From contig JAPPFH010000150.1 in the NCBI GenBank assembly GCA_028875185.1, positions 28,218 through 92,217 of the forward strand: a stretch of DNA of 64,000 nucleotides, read 5' to 3'. The DNA is from Chloroflexota bacterium (lineage in GTDB: Bacteria; Chloroflexota; Anaerolineae; Aggregatilineales; Phototrophicaceae). The position numbers were made by a program, and so were the translations under genes. Positions 1-8,384 of this stretch are shown here, piece after piece; positions within the stretch are counted from its first letter, which is position 1, and every line of letters starts with the position of its first letter. Below the pieces are notes generated by a model. It was not told where the DNA came from. It saw nothing but the letters and a program-made list of their open reading frames with translations, and made no database searches.

Positions 1-103
1 AAATGGGAATTAAATATTTAACTTCGCAACATAACTATTTGTAGATGACCATGCCACTATGGTACGACAGCATTAATGCTATGATTAATGCTATGATATA
101 GAC

Positions 104-313
104 ATGGTTATGTCTACGAATGGGATAATGGCAATGAATGACATTACACCTAAGATCGACGTTGAAGCATTAGGCGCAATCACTGACCAGGTACTCACTT
201 TCAAACCAAAGAAAACTAAGAGAGATTCGCTCAAGCAAGGTAAGGTATCACTACCGCTTTCAACTAAGCAAAAAACAAAAGGCGGGGAGAAGAATAACCA
301 TGTACGACGGTAA
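104..313 (+). CDS. Small hypothetical protein, basic, 69 aa
   Basis: I do not recognise this protein. It is short and lysine-rich in its second half, with no membrane segment. It starts at ATG 104; in-frame ATGs at 110, 128 and 137 are alternatives, and I see no clear ribosome site for any of them. Its last 14 bases overlap the start of the next gene in another frame, and the purine-rich GGCGGGGAG near its end serves as ribosome site for that gene, so the two look co-translated. Base composition is AT-richer than most of the window, like the accessory genes that follow. Whether it is expressed is uncertain. Confidence 0.4.
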   Translation: MVMSTNGIMAMNDITPKIDVEALGAITDQVLTFKPKKTKRDSLKQGKVSLPLSTKQKTKGGEKNNHVRR

Positions 314-518
314 AGTGGTTTGTGTTTCAGAAGACGGCAAATTTGTTGTCAGAATTTCTGAAAATACTCGTACAATTCACTGTGTCTTTAGCCGATATGA
401 TTTCGAGTCTGACCTTCGCCGCGAATTAGAAGGCCTTAGAAGCCACAGTTTGTACTCTTATGACATAGATAAAGCTGTTTCTGCATTTAGGCATTGGAAG
501 CAAAGCACTGAATGGTAA
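300..518 (+). CDS. Small hypothetical protein, 72 aa
   Basis: I do not recognise this protein. It begins with a beta-strand-like stretch (DGKVVCVSEDGKFVVRIS) and ends in an aromatic, charged tail. The ATG at 300 follows GGCGGGGAGAAGAATAACC, a good ribosome site lying inside the upstream gene, which supports both the start and coupling with the upstream 69-aa gene. The stop lies about ten bases from the truncated end of a transposase remnant on the other strand, so its natural 3' end may have been altered by that insertion. A toxin-antitoxin-like pair is conceivable from the layout alone; no family evidence supports it. Confidence 0.45.
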   Translation: MYDGKVVCVSEDGKFVVRISENTRTIHCVFSRYDFESDLRRELEGLRSHSLYSYDIDKAVSAFRHWKQSTEW

Positions 519-527
519 GGAGAGCCT

Positions 528-837
528 TATTGCAGCAGGTACATGGCACATAGCCACTTGTGGAGTGGGATATGAGAGCGCTCAAAGACTGTGCCAGTGA
601 GGACAGTGAATTTTCGCGGCAGTCCTTACACTGGTGGCACTGATACTTACGCTGGCGGCTGGTGCGCTCGCTTTCGCAGTAAGGGCATACAATTTGCCCC
701 GGCCAGCGCCTTTGTTCGATAAACTTGATCGCGGATAGCTCATCGCGGAATTGCTGAAGAACTCGAATGTGCTGATTGTGCCACCATACTCGCTTGACAT
801 TGAGATTTGCCTTGCCCATGGGACAGTTTATGGACAA
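528..837 (-). pseudogene. IS1595-type transposase, N-terminal fragment with frameshift
   Basis: The translated segment carries the N-terminal zinc ribbon typical of IS1595-family transposases: an FRDELSAIKFIEQRRWPG block, then CPYCESE and later CHQCKDC. Just after CKDCREN the frame breaks near position 600. Shifting by one base restores the family continuation FTVLTGTVF followed by HIPLHKWLCAMYLLQ, after which a stop occurs at about 528-530. So the gene has a one-base deletion and lacks the whole DDE catalytic domain. No terminal inverted repeats were seen. It overlaps the 3' end of the neighbouring HEPN-like gene by about 10 bases and marks this patch as formerly mobile. Confidence 0.75.
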
Positions 838-2048
838 GAATGTAACATATCTTCGCCGAATCCTTGTCCTGTAGGCAAAGTGATATCAAAGTACAAGTGC
901 TCGTAGTCAAGTATCCGAAGTAGAATACGATGAAAGATGTGACTGCTCTTTTCATATTCTTTCCTAGCGTCGCCTGTGTGGAACTTCAATTCATGCACGA
1001 CGCAGTTTCTACTTAGACCGAAGTAGTCGATTTCGTTTTGGCAAAGACAGACTTTGTATGCGTTCTTTAGGGCTTCGACCTTAGTCTTGATTGGATATCT
1101 ATGGGGAGGTGTTTTTCCTCTGCTGATGTACTGATAGTCCAGTAGATTTTTGCCCAAAGCATCAACCATGCAGAACATGCTCAAAGCGTGGGTAATGGTG
1201 AATCTAGCTGCGTTGGTATCGAACATGATGTTTGCTACACCATTGAGCAGACTTGGATGCTGCGAGTCAAATCTCCCATAAGCCGGGAAACTTTTTGTCA
1301 GATAGTTGATTGCCGTATTGGCGTTCTGAAAGTCAATCAGCACAAAACCTCGTCTTGGATCGGTTCGTCGAATTTCATGATAGGTGAATATCAGGGACGA
1401 ATTCGCATCATATACTCTGTAATTGATCCACTCGATCCTTCTGCCTTGGGCGATGGTCAAAAGATCGCATATTCTATTGATCATCTTGCGCACTTCGTCT
1501 CGACCGCGGCCGTCAACTGCTATTGTAAGTTCACAAGTTACCTCGGTGGATTGGCCTGTGACTACAGTATTGTAGATGTCATAGTAGTCATCGACTCTTC
1601 TAAATACTACGTCGGAGCTATCCAGTTTCAGCTTGAACTTGTTATAACAGGTCCCTCTTCCCCCTGAATTTGCATCGTTGCCGCAAAACAAGAAATTCGT
1701 TAGTGCAAACGATACCGAATGCGCTTTGCTCCAGTCCTGTTCTCCGACAGTCAATTCCCAGAGTCCATAATGACTAAAATATCTTTCAGGCTCTGTGTCA
1801 TAGTCGACGCCCCAAGGCCGATTTTGGAACGGCCCCTTTCCAAGCACTTTGCGACCATCATTTGTACATCCGCAAAATTTGACCCCATGCGCATTGACGA
1901 GTTCAGGAGAATCAGAAAAAGTGCAATAGACTCTGATTTGGCCGTCCGAACGCTGGCCCACCTCAAACTCACAGTCTTGTTGATTGAGCTTTCCGCTACC
2001 TTCATAAAGGCTAATGAATTCCTCGGTTTCTTCTGCTGTTGCGCTCAC
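828..2048 (-). CDS. HEPN-like protein of a putative two-gene defence operon, 406 aa
   Basis: No full-length family is recognised. The C-terminal part is alpha-helical in character and contains RNCVVH at about residues 347-352. This is the R-polar-x3-H signature of HEPN ribonuclease domains, preceded by a helix beginning near TITHALSMFCMVDALG. The N-terminal 250 residues are mixed alpha/beta and may be a sensor; ApeA-type anti-phage proteins have a comparable N-domain plus HEPN layout, but I cannot confirm homology. The start is GTG at 2048, preceded by GGAG, and overlaps the stop of the upstream membrane protein in a GTGA, so the two are translationally coupled. Composition is AT-richer than the metabolic neighbours. 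An RNase role in abortive infection is inference. Confidence 0.55.
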   Translation of the reverse strand: MSATAEETEEFISLYEGSGKLNQQDCEFEVGQRSDGQIRVYCTFSDSPELVNAHGVKFCGCTNDGRKVLGKGPFQNRPWGVDYDTEPERYFSHYGLWELTVGEQDWSKAHSVSFALTNFLFCGNDANSGGRGTCYNKFKLKLDSSDVVFRRVDDYYDIYNTVVTGQSTEVTCELTIAVDGRGRDEVRKMINRICDLLTIAQGRRIEWINYRVYDANSSLIFTYHEIRRTDPRRGFVLIDFQNANTAINYLTKSFPAYGRFDSQHPSLLNGVANIMFDTNAARFTITHALSMFCMVDALGKNLLDYQYISRGKTPPHRYPIKTKVEALKNAYKVCLCQNEIDYFGLSRNCVVHELKFHTGDARKEYEKSSHIFHRILLRILDYEHLYFDITLPTGQGFGEDMLHSCP

Positions 2049-2644
2049 TGCTCCATCTCCAGCGACTTGCAGTAATTGTGAACAAAGTCATTTCCATTGA
2101 ACTGGCGCGGGCTCCAAACATCAAGAATGTCCTTGCGAACATACGTAATATCATCAACTCTCTCGTATCGTCCACTGACTTTGAGGGAATTAGCAAACTT
2201 GGAGCGTAGATTGTATCGAATGTAATACTCGGGTCCAGATTCGCCCAATAATGTATTGCTGTCAAAATACAGATAATTGTTGAATCCGATGCCAAACGGT
2301 AGCACAGCGCAGGACTCTGCAACCACGCCAATGTCAATAAGGGCGTTCCTCCGTTCATGCATAATTACCGGCTCAAAGAGATTTGCGACTATGGCGTTCT
2401 CTGCAAGCGCGATCGAGTCTTCAAGTTCTGCGTTAGTCGTTTCCAACTCATTGTAGGCCAACTGTAGGTCGGCTCTAGCCACCGCCAACTCAGAACCAAG
2501 CTCCGTTATGATTCTTTCCGCACGCATCTGGTTCTCATGCGCGGCATATACTACACCGGCGATAACCACTACAAACACAGCTGCCCAGGGAAACCAGATT
2601 GGCAAGCGTTGAAGAGGTGGGACCCGTTTAGTCTTTTCATTCAT
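2045..2644 (-). CDS. Membrane-anchored coiled-coil protein, 199 aa
   Basis: A short basic N-terminus is followed by one strong membrane segment (about residues 17-35, FPWAAVFVVVIAGVVYAA). A heptad-like coiled coil follows (about 36-90, rich in A, L and E), then a globular C-terminal domain of about 110 residues that I do not recognise. Topology suggests the coil and globular domain lie together on one side of the membrane. The ATG at 2644 has a clean AGGGAG ribosome site. Its stop overlaps the GTG of the HEPN-like gene, so both form one operon. Membrane sensor plus HEPN effector is a plausible reading but is inferred only from architecture. Confidence 0.55.
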   Translation of the reverse strand: MNEKTKRVPPLQRLPIWFPWAAVFVVVIAGVVYAAHENQMRAERIITELGSELAVARADLQLAYNELETTNAELEDSIALAENAIVANLFEPVIMHERRNALIDIGVVAESCAVLPFGIGFNNYLYFDSNTLLGESGPEYYIRYNLRSKFANSLKVSGRYERVDDITYVRKDILDVWSPRQFNGNDFVHNYCKSLEMEQ

Positions 2645-2723
2645 AGTAAACTCCCTTTTTACTGCTTGAATGTCATCGTATTGCTAACGTCGGCCAAAGA
2701 AACAGACCTCAGACGGGGCAACA

Positions 2724-3815
2724 TCACTCATCCAACTCCCCATCCGCCAGCCCAACCGGCAGCGCCTGCGGCTGCTCGACCCTGCTCTCCAGCGCAATCC
2801 GCCGGCCCTGCGCCGCCGACTCTTCAAGCGCGCACATGATATCGAGAACGTGGAAAGCCAAGTCGCCGCTGACGCGGTGCGGGCGCCCCGACTGGATGGC
2901 GTAAGCCATGTCGGCGACGCCGGCGCCGCGCCCGATGTTGGTGGTGTGCGAATGCGGGATTTCGACCCAGTCGCGCGTCCCGCCTTTGAGCAAGTGATTG
3001 ACTCCATGAAAGAAATTGGGATCGCCAATGCTCATCGAAGCGTCTTCGCCGTGAATCTCCAGCATAGGCAGATGATGCCCCCACACATCAAAGCTGGTGA
3101 TTACGCTGGCGATAGCGCCGCTGGCGAATTCAAGCGTGCCGGCGACATGCGTGTTGACCTCGACCGGCAGGACTGTGCCCATCAGCGCGTCGCTGGTGGC
3201 GATGCGTTCGGGGAAGCTCATGCGCGCCGAAGCGGAGACCTGGGCGACCGGCCCCATCAGATGAACCAGCGCCGTTAGATAATAGGGACCCATATCGAAG
3301 AGCGGTCCAGCGCCGCGTTGGTAGAAGATGCCGGCGTTGGGATGCCAACTTTCCGGTCCGTGGCTCATGAAGACGGCGGTCGCCGCGACTGGCGCGCCGA
3401 TCAAGCCGTCGTCAATCGCCTTGCGCGCAGTCTGCAAGCCGCCGCCGAGGAAGGTATCGGGCGCGCAGCCCAAGCGCAAGCCCGCCGCCTTCGCCGCCCT
3501 GAGGATTTTTGCGCCATCTTCGCGGGTGACGGCCAGCGATTTTTCGCTATACGCGTGTTTGCCCGCCTCAATAATCCGCAGCGAGATTTCGGCATGCGCT
3601 TTGGGGATGGTCAAGTTTACGATTATGTCGATGTCGTCGCGCGCCAGCAGGTCGTCTACGCCGCAGGCGATTAGACCGTGTTCGGCGGCGAATTCACGCG
3701 CGCGCTCCTCCAGGATATCAGCGCAGGCAGTGATTTTGATGATTTCAAATGGCGCGCAGCCCTCGATATACGCCGGCGCGATATTGCCCGTTCCGATGAT
3801 GCCAACGTTTAACAT
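2724..3815 (-). CDS. Gfo/Idh/MocA family NAD(P)-dependent oxidoreductase (paralogue 1)
   Basis: This 363-aa dehydrogenase acts on sugars or inositol-like polyols. It has an N-terminal Rossmann fold with GTGNIAPAY (about residues 8-16) and a C-terminal substrate domain containing a D-GP-Y core near DMGPYYLTALVHLMGP. The usual EKP catalytic motif reads EKS (residues 91-93): the lysine is kept but the proline is replaced. A longer reading from 3848 is possible, but the ATG at 3815 has AAGGAG at suitable distance and the family begins here. It is a close paralogue of the next gene upstream on the same strand, separated by a palindromic repeat, so a tandem duplication is likely. The substrate is unknown. 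Confidence 0.85.
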   Translation of the reverse strand: MLNVGIIGTGNIAPAYIEGCAPFEIIKITACADILEERAREFAAEHGLIACGVDDLLARDDIDIIVNLTIPKAHAEISLRIIEAGKHAYSEKSLAVTREDGAKILRAAKAAGLRLGCAPDTFLGGGLQTARKAIDDGLIGAPVAATAVFMSHGPESWHPNAGIFYQRGAGPLFDMGPYYLTALVHLMGPVAQVSASARMSFPERIATSDALMGTVLPVEVNTHVAGTLEFASGAIASVITSFDVWGHHLPMLEIHGEDASMSIGDPNFFHGVNHLLKGGTRDWVEIPHSHTTNIGRGAGVADMAYAIQSGRPHRVSGDLAFHVLDIMCALEESAAQGRRIALESRVEQPQALPVGLADGELDE

Positions 3816-3837
3816 TCGCACAGGTACTCCTTTTGAT

Positions 3838-3863
3838 GGGCGAGCCACCGGCTCGCCCCTACA
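3838..3863. repeat. Palindromic hairpin repeat between the two Gfo/Idh paralogues
   Basis: GGGCGAGCC and GGCTCGCCC form a perfect 9-bp stem with a 3-nt loop, followed by CTACA. This is one copy of the directional hairpin family (TGTAGGGGC end) found in many intergenes of the window. Confidence 0.8.
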
Positions 3864-3875
3864 GCAGATGTGGGG

Positions 3876-4973
3876 TTACATATCCAGAACGCCGTCGGGC
3901 AAGCCTGCTGGAACGGCAAGGGGCTGCTCTAGCGTGCTCTTGATTTCGATGTGCCGACCCTGCTCTGACGATTCCTCCAGCGCCAGCATGATTTCCAGGG
4001 CATGAAAAGCGAGATCGCCGCTGGCGCGATGCGGGCGTCCGGACAGGATGGCGTAAGCCATATCGGCAACACCGGCGCCGCGCCCGGTGTTGGTGGTATG
4101 CGTCAGCGGGATATCGACCCACTCGCGCGACCCGCCTTTGACCACGGATACGTCGCCATCAAAGCGATTCGGGTCGGGTACGCTGAGCGAACCCTCGCTG
4201 CCATGAATCTCGATCAAGGGCAGGTTGTGTCCCCAAACGTCAAAGCTCATGATCACAGTGGCGATGGCGCCGCTTTCGAATTCGAGCGTGCCGGCAACAT
4301 GCGTGTTGACCTCTACCGGCAACCGCTGCCCCTTCAGCGCTTCGCTGGTGGCAATGCGCTCGGCGAAGGTCATCCGCGCCGAGCCAGCGACGCGCGCGAC
4401 CGGCCCCATCAGATTGAGCAGCGCTGTCACATAATAGGGACCCATATCGAGCATCGGACCGCCGCCCTCGAGATAATAGAAACCGGCGTTTGGATGCCAG
4501 CTTTCATGGCCATGCGAGAGCCAGGTCGCGGTGGCGGCTATCGGTTCCCCGATCACGCCATCGTCAATCGCCTTTCGCGCGGTCTGCCCGCCGCCGCCAA
4601 AAAAGGTATCGGGCGCGCAGCCCATGCGCAAGCCGGCCGCCGCCGCCGCTTTGATGACCGCTTCGCCATCTTCGCGGTTCACCGCCAAGGGCTTTTCGAC
4701 GTAAGCGTGCTTGCCCGCTTCAATGATCTGCAGCGAGACCTCAGCATGCGCGGCCGGGATTGTCAAGTTGATGACGATGTCGATATCATCGCGACCCAGC
4801 AAGTCATCGACGCTGTAGGCTGTCAACCCATGTTCGGCGCCGAATGCCTGCGCCCGGTCTGCCAGGATATCAGCGCAAGCGGTGAGCTTGATCACGTCAA
4901 ATGGCGCGCAGCCTTGGATATAAGCTGGCGCGATGTTGCCAGTTCCGATGATGCCAACGTTTAACGTTTCCAT
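3876..4973 (-). CDS. Gfo/Idh/MocA family NAD(P)-dependent oxidoreductase (paralogue 2)
   Basis: This 365-aa paralogue of the neighbouring gene is similar along the whole length. The Rossmann motif GTGNIAPAY lies at about residues 10-18 and an intact EKP at about 93-95, and the same DMGPYY substrate-domain motif is present. The ATG at 4973 is preceded by AGGAG. It lies downstream of a ThuA-like gene on the same strand, a pairing common in sugar-catabolic loci, where ThuA-type proteins and Gfo/Idh dehydrogenases oxidise or process disaccharide derivatives. The pair probably handles the same or related substrates; the exact sugar cannot be read from sequence. Confidence 0.88.
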   Translation of the reverse strand: METLNVGIIGTGNIAPAYIQGCAPFDVIKLTACADILADRAQAFGAEHGLTAYSVDDLLGRDDIDIVINLTIPAAHAEVSLQIIEAGKHAYVEKPLAVNREDGEAVIKAAAAAGLRMGCAPDTFFGGGGQTARKAIDDGVIGEPIAATATWLSHGHESWHPNAGFYYLEGGGPMLDMGPYYVTALLNLMGPVARVAGSARMTFAERIATSEALKGQRLPVEVNTHVAGTLEFESGAIATVIMSFDVWGHNLPLIEIHGSEGSLSVPDPNRFDGDVSVVKGGSREWVDIPLTHTTNTGRGAGVADMAYAILSGRPHRASGDLAFHALEIMLALEESSEQGRHIEIKSTLEQPLAVPAGLPDGVLDM

Positions 4974-5016
4974 AGCGTCTCCTGTCTGAGATTGCGGGCG
5001 GCTCCCGGAGTCAGAG

Positions 5017-5733
<717 letters not shown>

Positions 5734-5840
5734 TAGCTTCCTCGCAACGCAGAATCATTCGAACGGGAGAGATTATGCCCGTTTCGATGGCGATTTACAA
5801 TTGATGACTTGCAGTTTGCGGCCGGCGCGAAGATATCGGA

Positions 5841-6425
5841 TTAAGCGTCTTTGAAGCTTACCCGCCGGTAAATCTCGCTCAGTGGGATTTCGCAGTCCGG
5901 CGTCGGAATTTGCAGGCTGGCATCCAACCCGGCATACTCGCGATACTGCCAGTCGTCGAAGGAGCGTGTGTGCGCTTCAATCAGCGGCTTGTCTTGCGCG
6001 ACGAGGAAATAGCCCAGAAGCGAAGGAATCTGTCGGTACTGCTCCAGCTTTTGATTGCGGTCGACCATTTCCGTGGATGGTGACAAGACCTCAAAAAGCA
6101 GCGTAGGATTCTCCAGCGAAGACTGCGGAGCGTCGGCGCGAATTTTCTGTTCACCACATACAACCATCACATCGGGGTAGGTGTATGTCCCCGCGAGATC
6201 GACCAGCACACCGACTTCAACGGCAAACACCTCACATGCCTGGCTGTGCAGTCTATCCTCAAGCGCGCGGGCAAGGTCCAGGACGATACGATTGTGCGGT
6301 CTGCTTGCTCCTGGCATTTGAACGACCCTGCCCTTTACCAATTCATGTCTAAAGGTTTGTTGGCTTTCCCATTCCAAGAATTCGTCTACGGTCAGCAGGC
6401 GTTCCGCTACCTCTGTCGCCATCAT
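5841..6425 (-). CDS. Uma2 family (DUF820) putative PD-(D/E)XK endonuclease
   Basis: A protein of about 194 aa with the Uma2 layout: an opening LTVDEFLEWE, a HELVKGRVVQMPGAS block, TYPDVMVVCG containing the acidic metal-ligand region, and LLFEVLSPSTEM with the E-x-L-S-P-S-T signature, followed by K-rich and Y-R-x-I-P motifs. These are expanded in Chloroflexota and Cyanobacteria with largely unknown biological role. An open frame extends upstream to 6512, but paired ATGs at 6425/6422 preceded by GGAG fit the family start better. It appears monocistronic. Confidence 0.85.
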   Translation of the reverse strand: MMATEVAERLLTVDEFLEWESQQTFRHELVKGRVVQMPGASRPHNRIVLDLARALEDRLHSQACEVFAVEVGVLVDLAGTYTYPDVMVVCGEQKIRADAPQSSLENPTLLFEVLSPSTEMVDRNQKLEQYRQIPSLLGYFLVAQDKPLIEAHTRSFDDWQYREYAGLDASLQIPTPDCEIPLSEIYRRVSFKDA

Positions 6426-6513
6426 CCGCTCCAATTGTCGTAAGCGTACACGATGAGAATAACACATCTCCGCATGAAATGTTCGGTTTCGGTTTATGGC
6501 GCGTTGAAGCAAT

Positions 6514-7407
6514 TCAAGTCAAGCGCGCCTGGATCCCGGCCATCGCTTCCAGCGCCTTGATGATGCCGTGGTTGCCTTCAGCGCCCAGCCCCTGCGCCTG
6601 AAGCGTGCGATACAAATTGAAGCAGAGCGCGGTCGCGATTACCGGTATGCCCATCTCATCAGCCGCACCCAGCACCAGCCGCAGGTCTTTCTGCTGCAAA
6701 TCAATCGAGAAGCCCGGCTCCCAATAATCGCTGATGACTTGGGGGCCGCGGTTCGCCAGCATCCAGCTGCCGGCCGCGCCGCCGGTCACGGCTTGCAGCA
6801 TCTTGTCCAGGTCGACGCCGCCCGCCTGCGCGAATAGCAGCGCCTCGCTCGCCGCGAGCATATTGACCACGCACAGAATCTGATTCGAGAGCTTGACCGT
6901 CTGCCCGGCGCCGGCTTCGCCGACGTGGGTGATGGTGGCGCCCATCGCTTCGAAGCAAGGCATGGCGCGCGAGACATCGGCGTCGAGACCGCCAATCATG
7001 ATGCTGAGCGTGCCATTGGCCGCGCCCTCGCTGCCCCCGCTGATGGGCGCGTCGAGCATGGCCACGCCCTTCGCCTGGAGCCGCGCCCCGATCTCGACCG
7101 TAGTCTCAGGACTGATCGTGCTCATGTCGATCACCAGATCGCCGGCGGAGGCGCCATGAATCACGCCGTCATCGCCTAGCACAACCGCCTCGACATCGGG
7201 CGTATCGCTGACGCAGATGATGGATATGTCGCTGGCTTCGGCGACGGCGCGGGGCGAGTCGGCGCCGCTTGCGCCGCGTTCGACGAAGGGTTCCATGCGG
7301 CTCGCGGTGCGGTTCCAGACGGTGACCGCGAAGCCGGCTTTCATCAAGTTGTCGACCATGCCCCGTCCCATGATGCCCAAGCCGATGAACCCGATTTTCT
7401 CGCTCAT
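6514..7407 (-). CDS. 3-hydroxyisobutyrate / tartronate-semialdehyde reductase family dehydrogenase
   Basis: This 297-aa beta-hydroxyacid dehydrogenase uses NAD(P). The N-terminal Rossmann motif is GLGIMGRGM (about residues 9-17), and the substrate-binding DAPISGGSEGA block is at about 119-129. The catalytic lysine lies in GAGQTVKLSNQ (about K172), followed by the all-helical C-domain. It is probably GarR/GlxR-like (tartronate semialdehyde to glycerate) or MmsB-like (3-hydroxyisobutyrate oxidation); sequence alone does not decide. The presence of glycolate oxidase genes elsewhere in the window makes a glyoxylate/tartronate role reasonable, but this is inference. Confidence 0.88.
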   Translation of the reverse strand: MSEKIGFIGLGIMGRGMVDNLMKAGFAVTVWNRTASRMEPFVERGASGADSPRAVAEASDISIICVSDTPDVEAVVLGDDGVIHGASAGDLVIDMSTISPETTVEIGARLQAKGVAMLDAPISGGSEGAANGTLSIMIGGLDADVSRAMPCFEAMGATITHVGEAGAGQTVKLSNQILCVVNMLAASEALLFAQAGGVDLDKMLQAVTGGAAGSWMLANRGPQVISDYWEPGFSIDLQQKDLRLVLGAADEMGIPVIATALCFNLYRTLQAQGLGAEGNHGIIKALEAMAGIQARLT

Positions 7408-7600
7408 TTTGGTTTGTCCTTATGTGTTCATATTCTTCCGAATTGATGTGGGCAATGGTAACGTGAATGAGTGGCGCGGTACAGGTCGAGGCAGCGGCCG
7501 GTCAATTGGTCCTATTGCAGTGCGAAGCGCAATGGACTACGCTGAGTTTACAGTTACATGCAGTGCCTTGAGTTTCTTGAAAGCGCTATGGAGGTGCAAC

Positions 7601-7780
7601 ATGCCCAATATGGGAATGATTGAATTGGCGATTGTCGTACAAATCCTGCTCATTTTGCTTTTTGTCGTGGTCGTTCCCTACCTGATCATTCGCCAGGCGG
7701 TGCTCTCCGCCCTGCGCAAGTTTTATCGCGAACTCGATGGAGCCGGGAAGAAGAAAATCCAGGCGCAAGCCAACTCCTGA
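7601..7780 (+). CDS. Small single-pass membrane protein, 59 aa
   Basis: A 59-aa protein with one hydrophobic segment at about residues 8-30 (IELAIVVQILLILLFVVVVPYLI), followed by a basic, lysine-rich cytoplasmic tail. The frame is open upstream, but the ATG at 7601 has GGAGGTGCAAC directly before it, which fixes the start. It is the only gene on this strand for several kilobases on either side. No family is recognised. Confidence 0.6.
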   Translation: MPNMGMIELAIVVQILLILLFVVVVPYLIIRQAVLSALRKFYRELDGAGKKKIQAQANS

Positions 7781-7811
7781 TCGGGAGTGGTGAATTTCAT
7801 TGATAGCGCGA

Positions 7812-7985
7812 CAAACCCCCATCCCCGGCCCCTTGCCGTAGTGCAGTGTCTACGCGCACCCCACAAGGAGGGAAGGGGAGTTTTTCAAGGAATTACGGGC
7901 TTTGATGTCCCTCCCACATTTGCGCCGCGTAGACACTGGCGTTCGGGGAGGGGTTTGGGGTAGGGGGCAAAGCAGCGAGTATCCA
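7812..7985. repeat. Composite palindromic repeat block with two loop-core hairpins
   Basis: This intergenic block contains pyrimidine/purine-rich arms (CCCCATCCCCGGCCCC and the later GGGGAGGGGTTTGGGG) and two hairpins carrying the conserved 11-nt loop core. They are GTGC-AGTGTCTACGC-GCAC at 7841-7859 and CGCC-GCGTAGACACT-GGCG at 7923-7941. The first is enclosed by a wider CCTTG/CAAGG stem. A close relative of the block sits at 44.4-44.6 kb. Confidence 0.7.
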
Positions 7986-8037
7986 GCAAATCCACCACTC
8001 CCCCTGATCGCGCGCATCGGTCAGATGAAGCGGCTTG

Positions 8038-8046
8038 TGCTATAAT
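8038..8046 (+). promoter_or_regulatory. Candidate extended -10 promoter for the 8079 gene
   Basis: TGCTATAAT is a consensus extended -10 (TGn-TATAAT) 32 bases before the ATG at 8079. The -35 region is poor (CGGTCA at about 8018), as is usual for extended -10 promoters. Confidence 0.45.
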
Positions 8047-8078
8047 CTAAGCGACCAAATCAAGTAAGGGCATACGAA

Positions 8079-8372
8079 ATGTTGACTGACGACATCAGGC
8101 TCGAACGCATTGAGGGTGAGTACCAAACTGTGCGAACTACGCAGGATAAGCTGATGGATCGTATGAATGGACTTGGAGACGTCTTGCAGCAGCTTGCAGA
8201 CCAGGTGGCCGCGAACGCGGCGGCAATAGAGGCGAATCGAGTGGCCATAGAAGCGAATCGCGAAGAGGTATTGGCGAATCGTCGAGCTATCGCTGAAAAC
8301 AGCCAGATGCTCTCGGACATCATGGATCATCTGAAAGTGCCGCGCAAGACAACAGGTTTTCTGAGAGAGTGA
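8079..8372 (+). CDS. Small coiled-coil protein with AxEANR repeats, 97 aa
   Basis: A fully helical 97-aa protein. Residues about 45-80 form repeats of AAIEANRVAIEANREEV type, consistent with a coiled coil or trimeric helical stalk. No signal peptide or membrane segment is seen. The ATG at 8079 follows AAGGGCATACGAA and a near-perfect TATAAT lies upstream, so it is likely expressed as a single gene. Similar short coiled-coil proteins occur widely without assigned function; I do not assign one. Confidence 0.6.
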   Translation: MLTDDIRLERIEGEYQTVRTTQDKLMDRMNGLGDVLQQLADQVAANAAAIEANRVAIEANREEVLANRRAIAENSQMLSDIMDHLKVPRKTTGFLRE

Positions 8373-8384
8373 GGCTCTCCCGCG

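Noticed and set aside
7217-7600. Upstream extension of the small membrane protein gene
   Set aside because: It overlaps the start and promoter region of the divergent dehydrogenase, and GGAGGTGCAAC directly before ATG 7601 marks the real start.
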